This document shows, piece by piece, positions 43,329 to 51,967 of a DNA stretch of 64,000 nucleotides. The DNA lies in contig OZ246946.1 in assembly GCA_965232015.1 (NCBI GenBank), positions 3,782,001 through 3,846,000 on the forward strand. The letters run 5' to 3'. Numbering within the stretch: position 1 is the stretch's first letter; each line of letters opens with the position of its first letter. The DNA is from JAJEAO01 sp963667635. GTDB taxonomy: Bacteria > Acidobacteriota > Vicinamibacteria > Marinacidobacterales > Marinacidobacteraceae. The notes under the pieces are model-generated. The model did not search any database. It was not told the DNA's origin and worked only from the letters and a program-made list of their open reading frames with translations. A program made the translations under genes and the position numbers.

Positions 43329-43838
43329 TCAGCGGATGCGGCCCCCGGGCGCCGCGATCTCGAAGCGGGTGTCGAAGATCTCCTGCGTGTCCACGAACTG
43401 CGTCGGGTTCGGGTCCACGTTCACGATGAGGAAGCGCGCGCCCGGCGGCTCGAACAGGAACCGGTCGAGCGAGTGCCAGGTCCCGGTCCGGTACACGTAG
43501 CCCTGACCGGGGCGGATCAGGAAGGCCCTCATCTCCTCGGGCCGGGGGATCGCCGTCTCGTCCTCCATGTCCGTCGGAGCGGCGACCGCCACCACCGCGG
43601 GGGGGCCGCCGAGGTGAACGAAGGTCTGCGTCACTGAGAAATGCCGCTCGATCCAGTGGAACCGGGGCTCGGCGAGCGGCTGCCAGATGACGTCCATCGT
43701 GGTCCGCCCGGAGATCCGGAAGTCCAGCGGGAAGAAGCGTCGCTCCTCCGCCGGTCGCTCCTTCGCTTCCATCACTTCGCCGAAGGGGGCGAACGCCTCC
43801 GCGGTCAGGGTTTCGGGGATGAGCCGGTGCGTCGTCAA
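43329..43838 (-). CDS. Ureidoglycolate lyase-like protein (AllA family)
   Basis: 169 residues, TTG start at 43838 with GAGGAGG 6 bases upstream. Family features: LTAEAFAPFGEVMEA at the N-terminus, WIERHFSVTQTFVHLGGPPA, and MRAFLIRPGQGYVYRTGTWH in the cupin-like barrel. AllA splits ureidoglycolate into glyoxylate and urea in allantoin use. No other purine-catabolism gene is seen nearby, although glyoxylate links to glcDEF. Member of the fold with good confidence; activity less sure. Confidence 0.78.
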   Translation of the reverse strand: MTTHRLIPETLTAEAFAPFGEVMEAKERPAEERRFFPLDFRISGRTTMDVIWQPLAEPRFHWIERHFSVTQTFVHLGGPPAVVAVAAPTDMEDETAIPRPEEMRAFLIRPGQGYVYRTGTWHSLDRFLFEPPGARFLIVNVDPNPTQFVDTQEIFDTRFEIAAPGGRIR

Positions 43839-43884
43839 CAGAGCCTCCTCGCGGGCGGCTTCGAAGCCTACCCGCGGCCGCGGT

Positions 43885-45306
43885 TCAGAACGGTCCGAGG
43901 CGGATCGCCTGGGCGAGGATGAGGCCGCTGACGGCGATCGCGAGCACGATGACGAAGAGCGGCGCGTAGAACCGCAGCCACGCCGGCAGCCGGATCCCGG
44001 CCACCACCAGCGCCGCCATGAAGTAGCCGGACGTGGGGAAGACGATGTTCGTGATCCCGTCTCCCCACTGGGTCGCGAGCACCACGACCTGCCGGGTCAG
44101 TCCCACGAGGTCGGCGAGCGGGACCAGAACGGGCAGGGTGACGAGCGCCTGCCCGCTTCCCGACGGCACCACGAAGTTGAAGAGGGTCTGGGAGAGGAGG
44201 ACGCCGACGGCGGTGAGTCCGGCGGGCAGGTTCCCGACCAGCGTCTCGAGTCCGAACACGAGCGTGTCGAGGATGCCGCCCTGCTCCAGCACGATCGGCA
44301 CGCCGCGGGCGACGCCGCAGATGAGCGCTCCGGGCAGGATTTCCCGAAACGCCGCGTCGAAGTCCGAGCAGATGCGGTTCACCCGGCGTCCGGCGGCGAG
44401 CGAGATGATCACCGCGATCCCGACGAAGAGTCCCGAGATCTGCTCGAAATCGAGCCCGAAGCGGAGCACGGCGCCCACGAAGCCGGTGACGAGGATCAGA
44501 GCCAGCGTCCCGGCGATCCGTTCCCGGCGGCTCGATGCGGCCCCCTCGTTGACGGGAGGCGCCGGATCCTGATGCGGGCGTCGCGTCCTCCGGGCGTGGC
44601 GGACGACGAACCAGACAGCCGCCACCTGCACGGCGAGCCAGAAGGCGGCGCGGTAGCCTGCTCCGGAGAACATCGGCAGACCGGCGATCTGGTGTCCGAT
44701 CCCCACGGTGGCCGGCACCGCCGGGCCGAAGGCCGAACCGAGCGTCGTCGGAAGGAGGCAGACCGCGAGCGCGGTCATCCGGTCGCAGCCGAGCCGCAGC
44801 AGCAGCGGCGTGACGATGGGCAGGTAGGCGATGGCGAGCTCCTGCATGCCCACCACCGCCGCCAGCGCAGCGAAGGCGAACATGAGGACCGGGAGCAGGA
44901 CCTCGACGCGGTTGCGGGCGAGCGCGAGCAGACGCGCGATGCCGAGACGCAGGATCCCGGCCCGGGCGACGACGCCGACGGAGCCGCCCACGAGCAGGAC
45001 GAGGAACACCACGCTGGCGGCGTCCCGGAGCCCGTCCGGGATGGCCGTGACCACATCCATGACCCCCACCGGAGCGGGGTCCACCGTTTCGAAGGAGCCG
45101 GGGACCACGCTCTCGCGGCCGTTCGGAAGCGCGGTCCGCTCGTAGGAGCCGGCGGGAACGACCCAGGTGAGGCCCGCCGAGATCAGGATGAGCCCGAACA
45201 GGATCGCGTAGATGTGGAGTCCGGGTAGGCGGAGGTTCCCCGGCTGGCTCTCTCGGCTGTCTCTCCCGGCAGGGGAGGGGCGGGGGGCGACGCGGTCTCC
45301 CTTCAC
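43885..45306 (-). CDS. YfcC/DcuC-family membrane carrier
   Basis: 473 residues from GTG 45306. About 11-12 hydrophobic helices start with YAILFGLILISAGLTWVVPA; the short VPAGSYER segment after helix 1 is typical of the YfcC group. Conserved pore blocks: FLVLLVGGSVGVVARAG, FNFVVPSGSGQALVTLPVL and TQWGDGITNIVFPTSGYFM. Relatives carry C4-dicarboxylates, arginine/ornithine or short peptides; the substrate is unknown. The frame stays open to 45735, but the upstream part covers the structured intergenic region and does not look like protein. Confidence 0.85.
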   Translation of the reverse strand: MKGDRVAPRPSPAGRDSRESQPGNLRLPGLHIYAILFGLILISAGLTWVVPAGSYERTALPNGRESVVPGSFETVDPAPVGVMDVVTAIPDGLRDAASVVFLVLLVGGSVGVVARAGILRLGIARLLALARNRVEVLLPVLMFAFAALAAVVGMQELAIAYLPIVTPLLLRLGCDRMTALAVCLLPTTLGSAFGPAVPATVGIGHQIAGLPMFSGAGYRAAFWLAVQVAAVWFVVRHARRTRRPHQDPAPPVNEGAASSRRERIAGTLALILVTGFVGAVLRFGLDFEQISGLFVGIAVIISLAAGRRVNRICSDFDAAFREILPGALICGVARGVPIVLEQGGILDTLVFGLETLVGNLPAGLTAVGVLLSQTLFNFVVPSGSGQALVTLPVLVPLADLVGLTRQVVVLATQWGDGITNIVFPTSGYFMAALVVAGIRLPAWLRFYAPLFVIVLAIAVSGLILAQAIRLGPF

Positions 45307-45598
45307 GCCGGAGATTGTGGGGCAGGGCCGTTCGCATGGAGCGCAGCTCTCCACCAGACTGCCGGCGCTCGGAAGAGAGGGGAGAGGTTCGGAGAGGGGA
45401 GACCCTTCTCCCCTCTCCGAGAGAGAACGTGATGCCGATCGCAACCTGGAGCGGAGCGAGGGTTGCGATCTGAGGCGCGAAGCGCCGAGCGGGCCGGGGA
45501 GGGGGCCCCACTCGCCTCCCCACGTTTCCGACCGGCGCCATCCTGCAGAACTCGGCCCCCTCCCCGGCCCGCCCGGGCGAATAGACTCTCCGATTCGC
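45307..45598. other. Strongly structured divergent intergenic region before uvrA
   Basis: No gene, but four perfect inverted repeats in 210 bases. First, 14-bp arms TCGGAGAGGGGAGA / inverse at 45389-45402 and 45407-45420. Second, 10-bp arms GATCGCAACC / GGTTGCGATC at 45437-45446 and 45461-45470. Third, GGCGC-GAA-GCGCC at 45474-45486. Fourth, 17-bp arms GGGCCGGGGAGGGGGCC / inverse at 45491-45507 and 45554-45570. A dispersed-repeat fragment ATGGAGCGCAGCTCTCCA is at 45336. TAGACT (45582-45587), 11 bases before the uvrA ATG, is a probable -10 box. Confidence 0.8.
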
Positions 45599-48448
45599 AT
45601 GGAACCCGACACCATCGTGGTGCGGGGCGCCCGGCAGCACAATCTCAAGAACGTCACCGTCCGGATCCCGAAGAAGCGCCTCGTCGTCCTGAGCGGCGTA
45701 TCCGGCTCCGGAAAGTCGTCGCTGGCGCTCGACACCCTCTACGCCGAAGGGCAGCGGCGCTACGTCGAATCGCTCTCCAGCTACGCCCGCCAGTTCCTCG
45801 GGCAGATGGACAAGCCCCTCTACGACACGATCACCGGGCTGTCCCCGACGATCTCGGTGGATCAGAAGTCGGCGAGCCACAACCCCCGCTCCACCGTGGG
45901 GACGATCACCGAGATCAGCGACTACCTCCGCGTCCTCTTCGCCCGGGTGGGCGAGGCCCACTGCCCCCGCTGTCGCCGTCCGGTGAAGCCGCAAAGCGCC
46001 CAGGAGATCGTGGACGAACTGGCGACCCTGCCCGAGGGCTCCCGATTCCTCGTTCTGGCGCCGGTCGTCGTGAACCGGCGGGGCGAGTTCCGCGGCACTC
46101 TCGAGTCCATCCTCCGCCGCGGCTACTCCCGCGCCCGCCTCGACGGCGAAATCCGGCTGGTGGAGGAAGTTCCGGCGCTGGAGAAGCGGAAGAAACACAA
46201 CGTGGACATCGTCGTGGATCGCCTCATCCGGCGGGGGCCGCCCGACGAGGAATGGAGGGGCCGGGTCACCGATTCGGTCGAGACCGCGCTCAAGGAGGCG
46301 GACGGGGTGCTCTCGGTTGCCGTCGTGGGCGAGCCGGAGGACCGGGTGTTTTCCGAGAAGGCGGGCTGTCCGGGGTGCGGGACCGGGTTCCCCGACCTGA
46401 CCCCTCAGCTCTTCTCGTTCAACAGCCCGCAGGGCATGTGCTCGGCGTGCAACGGGCTCGGAGCGAGCAGCGAAGCGGACCCGGACCTCGTCGTGCCGGA
46501 CCCGTCGCTGTCGATCAATCGGGGCGCGGTGGCGCTGTGGGGCCGCTTCGCCGAGCGCGACGGCTGGGAGGCGTCGGTCATCCGGGCGCTCGCCCGGCAG
46601 TACCGGATCTCGTTCACCACCCCGTGGTCGAAACTTCCCCGCGACCAGCGCGACCTGATCCTCCAGGGCGCGGGATCCGAGCGGGTCGAGGTCGCCTGGA
46701 AGCGCCTCACCCGCCGGGTCCAATGGGAGGGCGTGCTCCCGCTCCTGACCCGCCGGATGCGTGAGACCTCGTCGAACCGGGCGCGGCGCTACTACGCCCG
46801 CTTCTTCTCGAACCGCCCCTGCCGCGCCTGCGGCGGAGCGCGCATGCGGCCGGAGGCTCTCGCAGTCGAGGTCGGCGGCCGCTCGATCGCCGACGTGTCG
46901 GGGATGTCCATCGAGCACGCGCTCGCCTTCGTGGACGGGCTCGAACTCGAGGGCGCCGCCCGGGTCATCGGCGCCGAACTGCTCAAGGAGATCGGGAACC
47001 GACTGCGGTTCCTGCAGGACGTCGGGCTCGGCTACCTGTCGCTCGACCGGCTCGCACCCAGCCTGTCCGGCGGCGAGTCGCAGCGCATCCGGCTGGCGAG
47101 CCAGATCGGTTCCGAGCTCACCGGGGTCGTTTACATCCTCGACGAGCCGTCCATCGGGCTGCACTCGCGCGACAACGGCCGCCTGCTCGACGCCCTCCAC
47201 CGCCTCCGGGACATCGGAAACACCGTGGTCGTCGTCGAGCACGACCGCGAGACGATCGAGGCCTCGGATCACGTGGTGGACTTCGGGCCCGGCGCCGGTG
47301 TTTTCGGGGGCGAGGTCGTCGCCGAGGGGACGCCCGCCGAGATCCGCCGGAATCCGAAGTCCCTGACCGGTCGCTACCTGTCGGGTGACCTCGAGATCGC
47401 CATCCCCGGGCGCCGGCGACGATCGCGGCGGGCGATCCGGATCGTCGGCGCCCGCGCCAACAACCTGAAGGGCGTGGACGTCCGGATCCCCCTCGGGACC
47501 CTCACCTGCGTGACCGGCGTTTCCGGCGCGGGAAAGAGTACGCTGGTGTACGACGTACTCCACCGCGGCCTGAAGCGGGCGCTCGGCGCGACGGATCGTC
47601 CGGCGGGAGCCCACACCCGCATCGAGGGTCTCGGGAACATCGTCCGGGTAGTGGACATCGACCAGTCGCCCATCGGACGGACGCCGCGGTCCAACCCGGC
47701 GACCTACACCAAGGCGTTCGACGGGATCCGTCAGCTCTTCGCGACGCTCCCGGCGGCGCGGGCGCAGGGCTACAAGCCCGGCCGGTTCTCGTTCAACGTC
47801 GCCGGCGGGCGTTGCGAGCACTGCAACGGCGACGGCGTGATCCGCGTCGAGATGCACTTCCTCGCCGATGTCTTCGTCGCCTGCCAGGTGTGCTCCGGGA
47901 AGCGCTTCAACGAGGCGACCCTCACCGTCCGCTACCAGGGGAAGAACATCGCCGAGGTCCTCGACCTGACGGTGGCGGAGGCGGTTCAGGTGTTCCGTTC
48001 GCGCCCCTCCATCCTGAACATCCTCCAGACCGTCGAGGACGTCGGTCTCGGTTATCTCCGGCTGGGACAGCCGTCGCCGACCCTCTCCGGCGGCGAGGCC
48101 CAACGGGTCAAGCTGTCGCGCGAGCTCGCGAAGCGCTCCACCGGGAACACGCTCTACATCCTCGACGAACCCACGACCGGCCTCCACTTCGCCGACATCG
48201 CCCGGCTGCTCCAGGTGCTCGATCGGCTGGTCGAGGCGGGCAACACCGTGCTGGTCATCGAGCACAACCTGGACGTCATCAAGACGGCGGATCATCTGAT
48301 CGATCTCGGCCCCGAGGGCGGCGACCGGGGCGGGGAAGTGGTCGCTGGCGGGACGCCGGAGGAAGTGGCCGAGGATCCGCGCTCCTGGACCGGGCGCTAC
48401 CTGCGCGAGCTGTTCGGGACCCCGCGGACCGCCCGCCGGGCGTCCTGA
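45599..48448 (+). CDS. uvrA: Excinuclease ABC subunit A
   Basis: 949 residues, ATG 45599. Two ABC ATPase halves: first P-loop SGVSGSGKSSLALDTLYAEG, second TGVSGAGKSTLVYDVL; signature motifs LSGGESQRIRLASQIGSEL and LSGGEAQRVKLSRELAKRST; Walker B regions VYILDEPSIGLHSRDN and LYILDEPTTGLHFADI. Zinc modules C-P-R-C, C-P-G-C, C-S-A-C and RCEHCNGDGVI with C-Q-V-C. UvrA finds bulky DNA damage and loads UvrB. The large minus-strand open frame across this gene is a shadow. Confidence 0.98.
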   Translation: MEPDTIVVRGARQHNLKNVTVRIPKKRLVVLSGVSGSGKSSLALDTLYAEGQRRYVESLSSYARQFLGQMDKPLYDTITGLSPTISVDQKSASHNPRSTVGTITEISDYLRVLFARVGEAHCPRCRRPVKPQSAQEIVDELATLPEGSRFLVLAPVVVNRRGEFRGTLESILRRGYSRARLDGEIRLVEEVPALEKRKKHNVDIVVDRLIRRGPPDEEWRGRVTDSVETALKEADGVLSVAVVGEPEDRVFSEKAGCPGCGTGFPDLTPQLFSFNSPQGMCSACNGLGASSEADPDLVVPDPSLSINRGAVALWGRFAERDGWEASVIRALARQYRISFTTPWSKLPRDQRDLILQGAGSERVEVAWKRLTRRVQWEGVLPLLTRRMRETSSNRARRYYARFFSNRPCRACGGARMRPEALAVEVGGRSIADVSGMSIEHALAFVDGLELEGAARVIGAELLKEIGNRLRFLQDVGLGYLSLDRLAPSLSGGESQRIRLASQIGSELTGVVYILDEPSIGLHSRDNGRLLDALHRLRDIGNTVVVVEHDRETIEASDHVVDFGPGAGVFGGEVVAEGTPAEIRRNPKSLTGRYLSGDLEIAIPGRRRRSRRAIRIVGARANNLKGVDVRIPLGTLTCVTGVSGAGKSTLVYDVLHRGLKRALGATDRPAGAHTRIEGLGNIVRVVDIDQSPIGRTPRSNPATYTKAFDGIRQLFATLPAARAQGYKPGRFSFNVAGGRCEHCNGDGVIRVEMHFLADVFVACQVCSGKRFNEATLTVRYQGKNIAEVLDLTVAEAVQVFRSRPSILNILQTVEDVGLGYLRLGQPSPTLSGGEAQRVKLSRELAKRSTGNTLYILDEPTTGLHFADIARLLQVLDRLVEAGNTVLVIEHNLDVIKTADHLIDLGPEGGDRGGEVVAGGTPEEVAEDPRSWTGRYLRELFGTPRTARRAS

Positions 48449-48453
48449 TCCGG

Positions 48454-49149
48454 ATGTTCTCGACCGGACTCTCGCCGCTCAGCGGTGACGGCGGGCTGCC
48501 ACGGGGGGTCCGTCAGCTCATCGTCGCCAACGGACTGGCGTTTCTCGCCCAGGCCCTGCTGCCGGGGATCACCGCCTTCCTCGGCCTGAACCCCCCGCGG
48601 GTCCTCGCGCTCGAACTCTGGCGGCCCTTCACCTACATGTTCCTTCACGGGGGACTGTTCCACCTGTTCGTGAACATGTTCATGCTCTACATGTTCGGAG
48701 CGCCGCTGGAACGGATCTGGGGCCGCCGCCGGTTCGTGCGTTACTACCTCCTGTGCGGGGTGGGGGCGGCGCTCGTCGCGATGCTGCCGCTCCCCGCGTT
48801 CTTCTACGCCAACACGATCGGCGCCTCCGGTGCGGTGTACGGAGTGATGCTCGCCTTCGGGATGCTGTTTCCGTCGGCCCGGGTGCTCGTTTTCTTCCTG
48901 GTCCCGATGAGCGCGCGGCACTTCGTCATCGTGCTCGGCTTCATCGCGTTCGTCAGCTCGATCTCGGCGACCGGCGACGGGATTTCGCACATCGCCCACC
49001 TCGGCGGGATCGTCGCCGGCTACCTGCTGCTGCGGCGCGACGGGCTGCTGCCGCGCTACCGCCGCCGTACGCCGCTGGGTCGGGTCTGGGACGACATCCA
49101 GCGCCGTCGCCGCCGCGCCCGGTTCGATCGCTACGACACGCTGCATTAG
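48454..49149 (+). CDS. Rhomboid-family intramembrane serine protease
   Basis: 231 residues, 5 bases after uvrA. Rhomboid features: ELWRPFTYMFLHGGLFHLFV with H70 and N74, catalytic Ser 125 in IGASGAVYGVMLAF, and catalytic His 182 in ISHIAHLGGIVAGYLLL. Six hydrophobic helices and a basic C-terminal tail. It cleaves membrane proteins within the bilayer; substrates unknown. Likely co-transcribed with uvrA. Confidence 0.92.
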   Translation: MFSTGLSPLSGDGGLPRGVRQLIVANGLAFLAQALLPGITAFLGLNPPRVLALELWRPFTYMFLHGGLFHLFVNMFMLYMFGAPLERIWGRRRFVRYYLLCGVGAALVAMLPLPAFFYANTIGASGAVYGVMLAFGMLFPSARVLVFFLVPMSARHFVIVLGFIAFVSSISATGDGISHIAHLGGIVAGYLLLRRDGLLPRYRRRTPLGRVWDDIQRRRRRARFDRYDTLH

Positions 49150-49154
49150 GGCCC

Positions 49155-49361
49155 GGGCGCTCCCTATGGAGCGCCGGACTCCGCCGGTCCTCCCGGTAGG
49201 GGCCCGGCACCGAGAGGTCCACCCGACCGGCGCCCCCCTGTCGGAGCGCCGGACTCCAGTCCGGCAATCTGTCGAAGCCCGGGAGCCCCCCGCCTGGCGG
49301 CTACGGACTGGTGAAGAGCCTCGCTCCATCGTTGCCGGACCGGAGTCTGACGCTCCGACAG
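49155..49361. repeat. Cluster of dispersed repeats, including a 124-bp inverted-repeat element
   Basis: GGCGCTCC-CTAT-GGAGCGCC (49156-49175) is a palindromic head-to-head junction. From 49238 to 49361 lies an element whose 30-base ends (49238-49267 and 49332-49361) are inverted copies matching at 27 of 30 positions. The left end contains GCCGGACT-CC-AGTCCGGC (49248-49265). The bases CTCCCGGTAGGGGC (49189-49202) also occur near 27308. Confidence 0.8.
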
Positions 49362-49412
49362 TTTCGCCAGCGCCCACCTGCCACTGCGTCCTTCCGTTAC
49401 GATCGGAGCGCC

Positions 49413-50708
49413 GTGCGTTCCGTCCCGGGAGTCCAAGCCCCGCTTCTACAGCGCGGGACCGCCGCGGCGTTGGCCGCCGGGCTGACGGCGCTCGCCGCAT
49501 GCGCCCCCACCCAGCCGGTCCCCGGCCTCTTCGCCATCACCGGCGGCGTGGTCCACCCGGTCTCCTCGGACCCGATCCCCGGCGGCGTGGTTGTCGTGCG
49601 GGACGGGAAGATCGAGGCGGTCGGGGCCGACGTCGCCATCCCGGCGGGCGCGGAGGTCCTCGACGCCACCGGCAAGAGCGTGATCCCGGGGCTGATCGAG
49701 ACGCACTCCCACATGGGGTTCAAGGTGCTGAACCTCCCGGCGACCGGCTCGAACAACAACGAACTGTCGAGCCCGATCAACGCTCACGTGCGGGCCATGG
49801 ACGGGCTCGATTCGAGCGATCCCGCGTTCGCGATCGCGGTGGCGGCCGGGGTCACGACCCAGAACATCACGACCGGCAGCCGCAGTCCCAACAGCGGCCA
49901 GGCGGTCCTCGTCAAGATGCGCGGCGGGACCGTCGAGAACATGTTCTTCGCTCCGGCGGGGATGAAGTTCGCCATCCGCGCCACCACGCCCTATCCCGGG
50001 TTCCCCCAGACCGAGCAGGGCGTTTTCGATCTTCTCGCTGGCGAACTCGAGGCCGGACAGGCCTACCTGGACGAACTCGCCGCGCACGAGGCCGACCCGT
50101 CGAACCCGCGGCCACCGCGCAATCTGACCCGCGAGGCGTTCGGGCGGCTCCTCGACCGGGAATGGGTCGTCGGGGTCCACTCGTCGAGCGAGGCCCAGAT
50201 GGGCTACGCCCTCGAGCTGAAGCGCCGGTTCGATCTCGACCTCTACGTCCACCACGGTGGCCGAACCGATGTCCACGCCGAGGAGATGGCCCGCCTCGGG
50301 GTGCCGGTCAGCTTCGGTCCGGTCCTCCCGTTCGACAGCCCCGAGAGCCCGGATCTCCTCGGCCCGGTGCGCCTCGCCGAGCTCGGGGGCGTGGTCGCGT
50401 TCCATCAGGATCACCCCGACGGCCACCAGTACTTCCTGCGGCACACCGGCGCCATGTTCGTCCGGCGCGGGATGCCGCCCGCCGAAGCGCTGGCGGCCCT
50501 GACGCGCAACGGCGCCCGGATCTTCCACGTGGAGGACCGCATCGGCAGCCTCGAGCCCGGCATGGACGCCGACATCGTGCTCCTCGACGGCCCGGATCCG
50601 CTGGCGTGGGAGAGCCTGGTGGAGCGGGTCTGGGTGGACGGCGTCGAGGTCTTCAACCGCGAGACCGGATACAACGTCTTCGGCGGGAGAGCCCCGCGGG
50701 GTTGGTGA
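49413..50708 (+). CDS. Amidohydrolase lipoprotein, catalytic-looking member of a pair
   Basis: 431 residues from GTG 49413, GGAG 4 bases upstream. The signal ends LTALAA-C with Cys 30 as lipid site. The barrel shows VIPGLIETHSHMG with the H-x-H metal motif, SSSEAQMGYALELKRRF, DLYVHHGGRTD and VAFHQDHPDG. It ends GSLEPGMDADIVLLDGPDPL. This is the imidazolonepropionase-like branch of amidohydrolases; substrate unknown. The stop overlaps the next amidohydrolase start by one base (TGATG). Confidence 0.87.
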   Translation: MRSVPGVQAPLLQRGTAAALAAGLTALAACAPTQPVPGLFAITGGVVHPVSSDPIPGGVVVVRDGKIEAVGADVAIPAGAEVLDATGKSVIPGLIETHSHMGFKVLNLPATGSNNNELSSPINAHVRAMDGLDSSDPAFAIAVAAGVTTQNITTGSRSPNSGQAVLVKMRGGTVENMFFAPAGMKFAIRATTPYPGFPQTEQGVFDLLAGELEAGQAYLDELAAHEADPSNPRPPRNLTREAFGRLLDREWVVGVHSSSEAQMGYALELKRRFDLDLYVHHGGRTDVHAEEMARLGVPVSFGPVLPFDSPESPDLLGPVRLAELGGVVAFHQDHPDGHQYFLRHTGAMFVRRGMPPAEALAALTRNGARIFHVEDRIGSLEPGMDADIVLLDGPDPLAWESLVERVWVDGVEVFNRETGYNVFGGRAPRGW

Positions 50709-51904
50709 TGTTCGACGTCTTCCCATGGGGCCGCGCCGCGCTGGCGACCGTTGTCGCCGCTGGCTGGCTGGCGCTGCCGGTAGGGGCGCAGACGCTCGCC
50801 ATCGTGGGCGGCGACGTCCACACCGGCGACGGAGAGATCCTCCGGGGCGCCACCGTGCTGGTGGAGGCGGGCCGGATCACCGCGGTGGGGCCCGATCTGG
50901 AGGCGCCCGCCGACGCCGAGGTCGTCTCCGCCGAGGGGATGGTCGTCACCCCGGGATTTCTCGACGCCCACACGCTCCTCGGCGCCGGGGGAGGGCAGGA
51001 CGACGAGACGCCGCCTCCGCTCGGGGAGGGTCCCGTCCTGCCGGCCGCCCGCGCCGCTGACCGGTTCCGCGAGGATCTCGCCCCGCTCTGGCTCCGCTCC
51101 GGCGTCACCGCCGCCTATCTCGCCCCCGATTCGAGGCTCGTCCTCGGCGGCACCGGCGCGGTCGTGAAGCTCGCCGGGTCCCGCGAGACCGCGGTCGTGG
51201 ACGACGAGGTCGCGGTGGCGGCTTCGTTCGGCGAGAGCGCGGTGGGGAACCGGCCTCCCGGCCGGGAGGCGCCGACCGCCCGGACCACGCGGCAGGGCAT
51301 GATCTACGAGCTCCGGAACACGCTGATCGCCGCCGGCGAGGACTCCATCGAGGGCGAAGCGGGTCGAACCCTGGGCCGTCTTCTCGCGGGCGAGATCCCG
51401 CTCCGGATACTGGCCAACACCCCCGACGACATCGAGACCGCGCTGCGGGTCGCCGGCGAGTTCGACCTGCGGCTCGTCGTGGATCAGGCGGCGGGCGCGT
51501 CGGCCGTCGCCGACCGGCTCGCCGACGCCGACATCCCGGTCGTGGTCGGCCCGATGGTGCTCGGCATCGGAGACGGCGGACCCATGGAACTGCGCGACCA
51601 CACCCCCGAGGCGGCGGCCATCCTCCATCGCGCCGGGGTCCGGATCGCCCTCTCGACGTTCGCCGGCCGGGGCCGCTCGGTGTGGATGGAGGCCGTCCTC
51701 GCGGCGGCCCACGGACTACCCCGCGAGGCGGCGCTGGCCGCCGTGACCAGCGACGCGGCTGACATCCTCGGGGTCGGAGATCGTCTCGGCCGGCTGGCGC
51801 CCGGGTTCGACGGGGATCTCGTCGTGTGGGACGCCCATCCGATCTCGACGTGGGCCCGGACGGCCGTTGTCATCGTGGACGGGCGGATCGTCTTTCGGCG
51901 CTGA
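50708..51904 (+). CDS. Amidohydrolase paralogue lacking the metal motif
   Basis: 398 residues from ATG 50708 (GTG 50705 possible). A signal peptide (ATVVAAGWLALPVGAQ) exports it. It keeps the fold markers LAIVGGDVHTGDGEILRGAT and GRLAPGFDGDLVVWDAHPI. However, where its partner has H-S-H this one reads VVTPGFLDAHTLLGAGGG, and the later metal His and Asp are not evident. It is therefore probably an inactive or differently acting partner of the preceding enzyme, with which it is translationally coupled. Confidence 0.82.
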   Translation: MFDVFPWGRAALATVVAAGWLALPVGAQTLAIVGGDVHTGDGEILRGATVLVEAGRITAVGPDLEAPADAEVVSAEGMVVTPGFLDAHTLLGAGGGQDDETPPPLGEGPVLPAARAADRFREDLAPLWLRSGVTAAYLAPDSRLVLGGTGAVVKLAGSRETAVVDDEVAVAASFGESAVGNRPPGREAPTARTTRQGMIYELRNTLIAAGEDSIEGEAGRTLGRLLAGEIPLRILANTPDDIETALRVAGEFDLRLVVDQAAGASAVADRLADADIPVVVGPMVLGIGDGGPMELRDHTPEAAAILHRAGVRIALSTFAGRGRSVWMEAVLAAAHGLPREAALAAVTSDAADILGVGDRLGRLAPGFDGDLVVWDAHPISTWARTAVVIVDGRIVFRR

Positions 51905-51967
51905 CGCCAGGAGCGTCGGCGCCTCGTCGTCGTCCCGCTTCCCGGAAGGTTCATGAGGAGGTTCAAC

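Noticed and set aside
45389..45420. 14-bp stem as an intrinsic terminator of the carrier gene
   Set aside because: It lies upstream of both divergent genes, and no U run follows on either strand.
43868..48295. Minus-strand open frame of 1,475 codons across the YfcC region and uvrA
   Set aside because: It is antisense to uvrA, whose motifs are complete; long antisense frames are expected at this GC.
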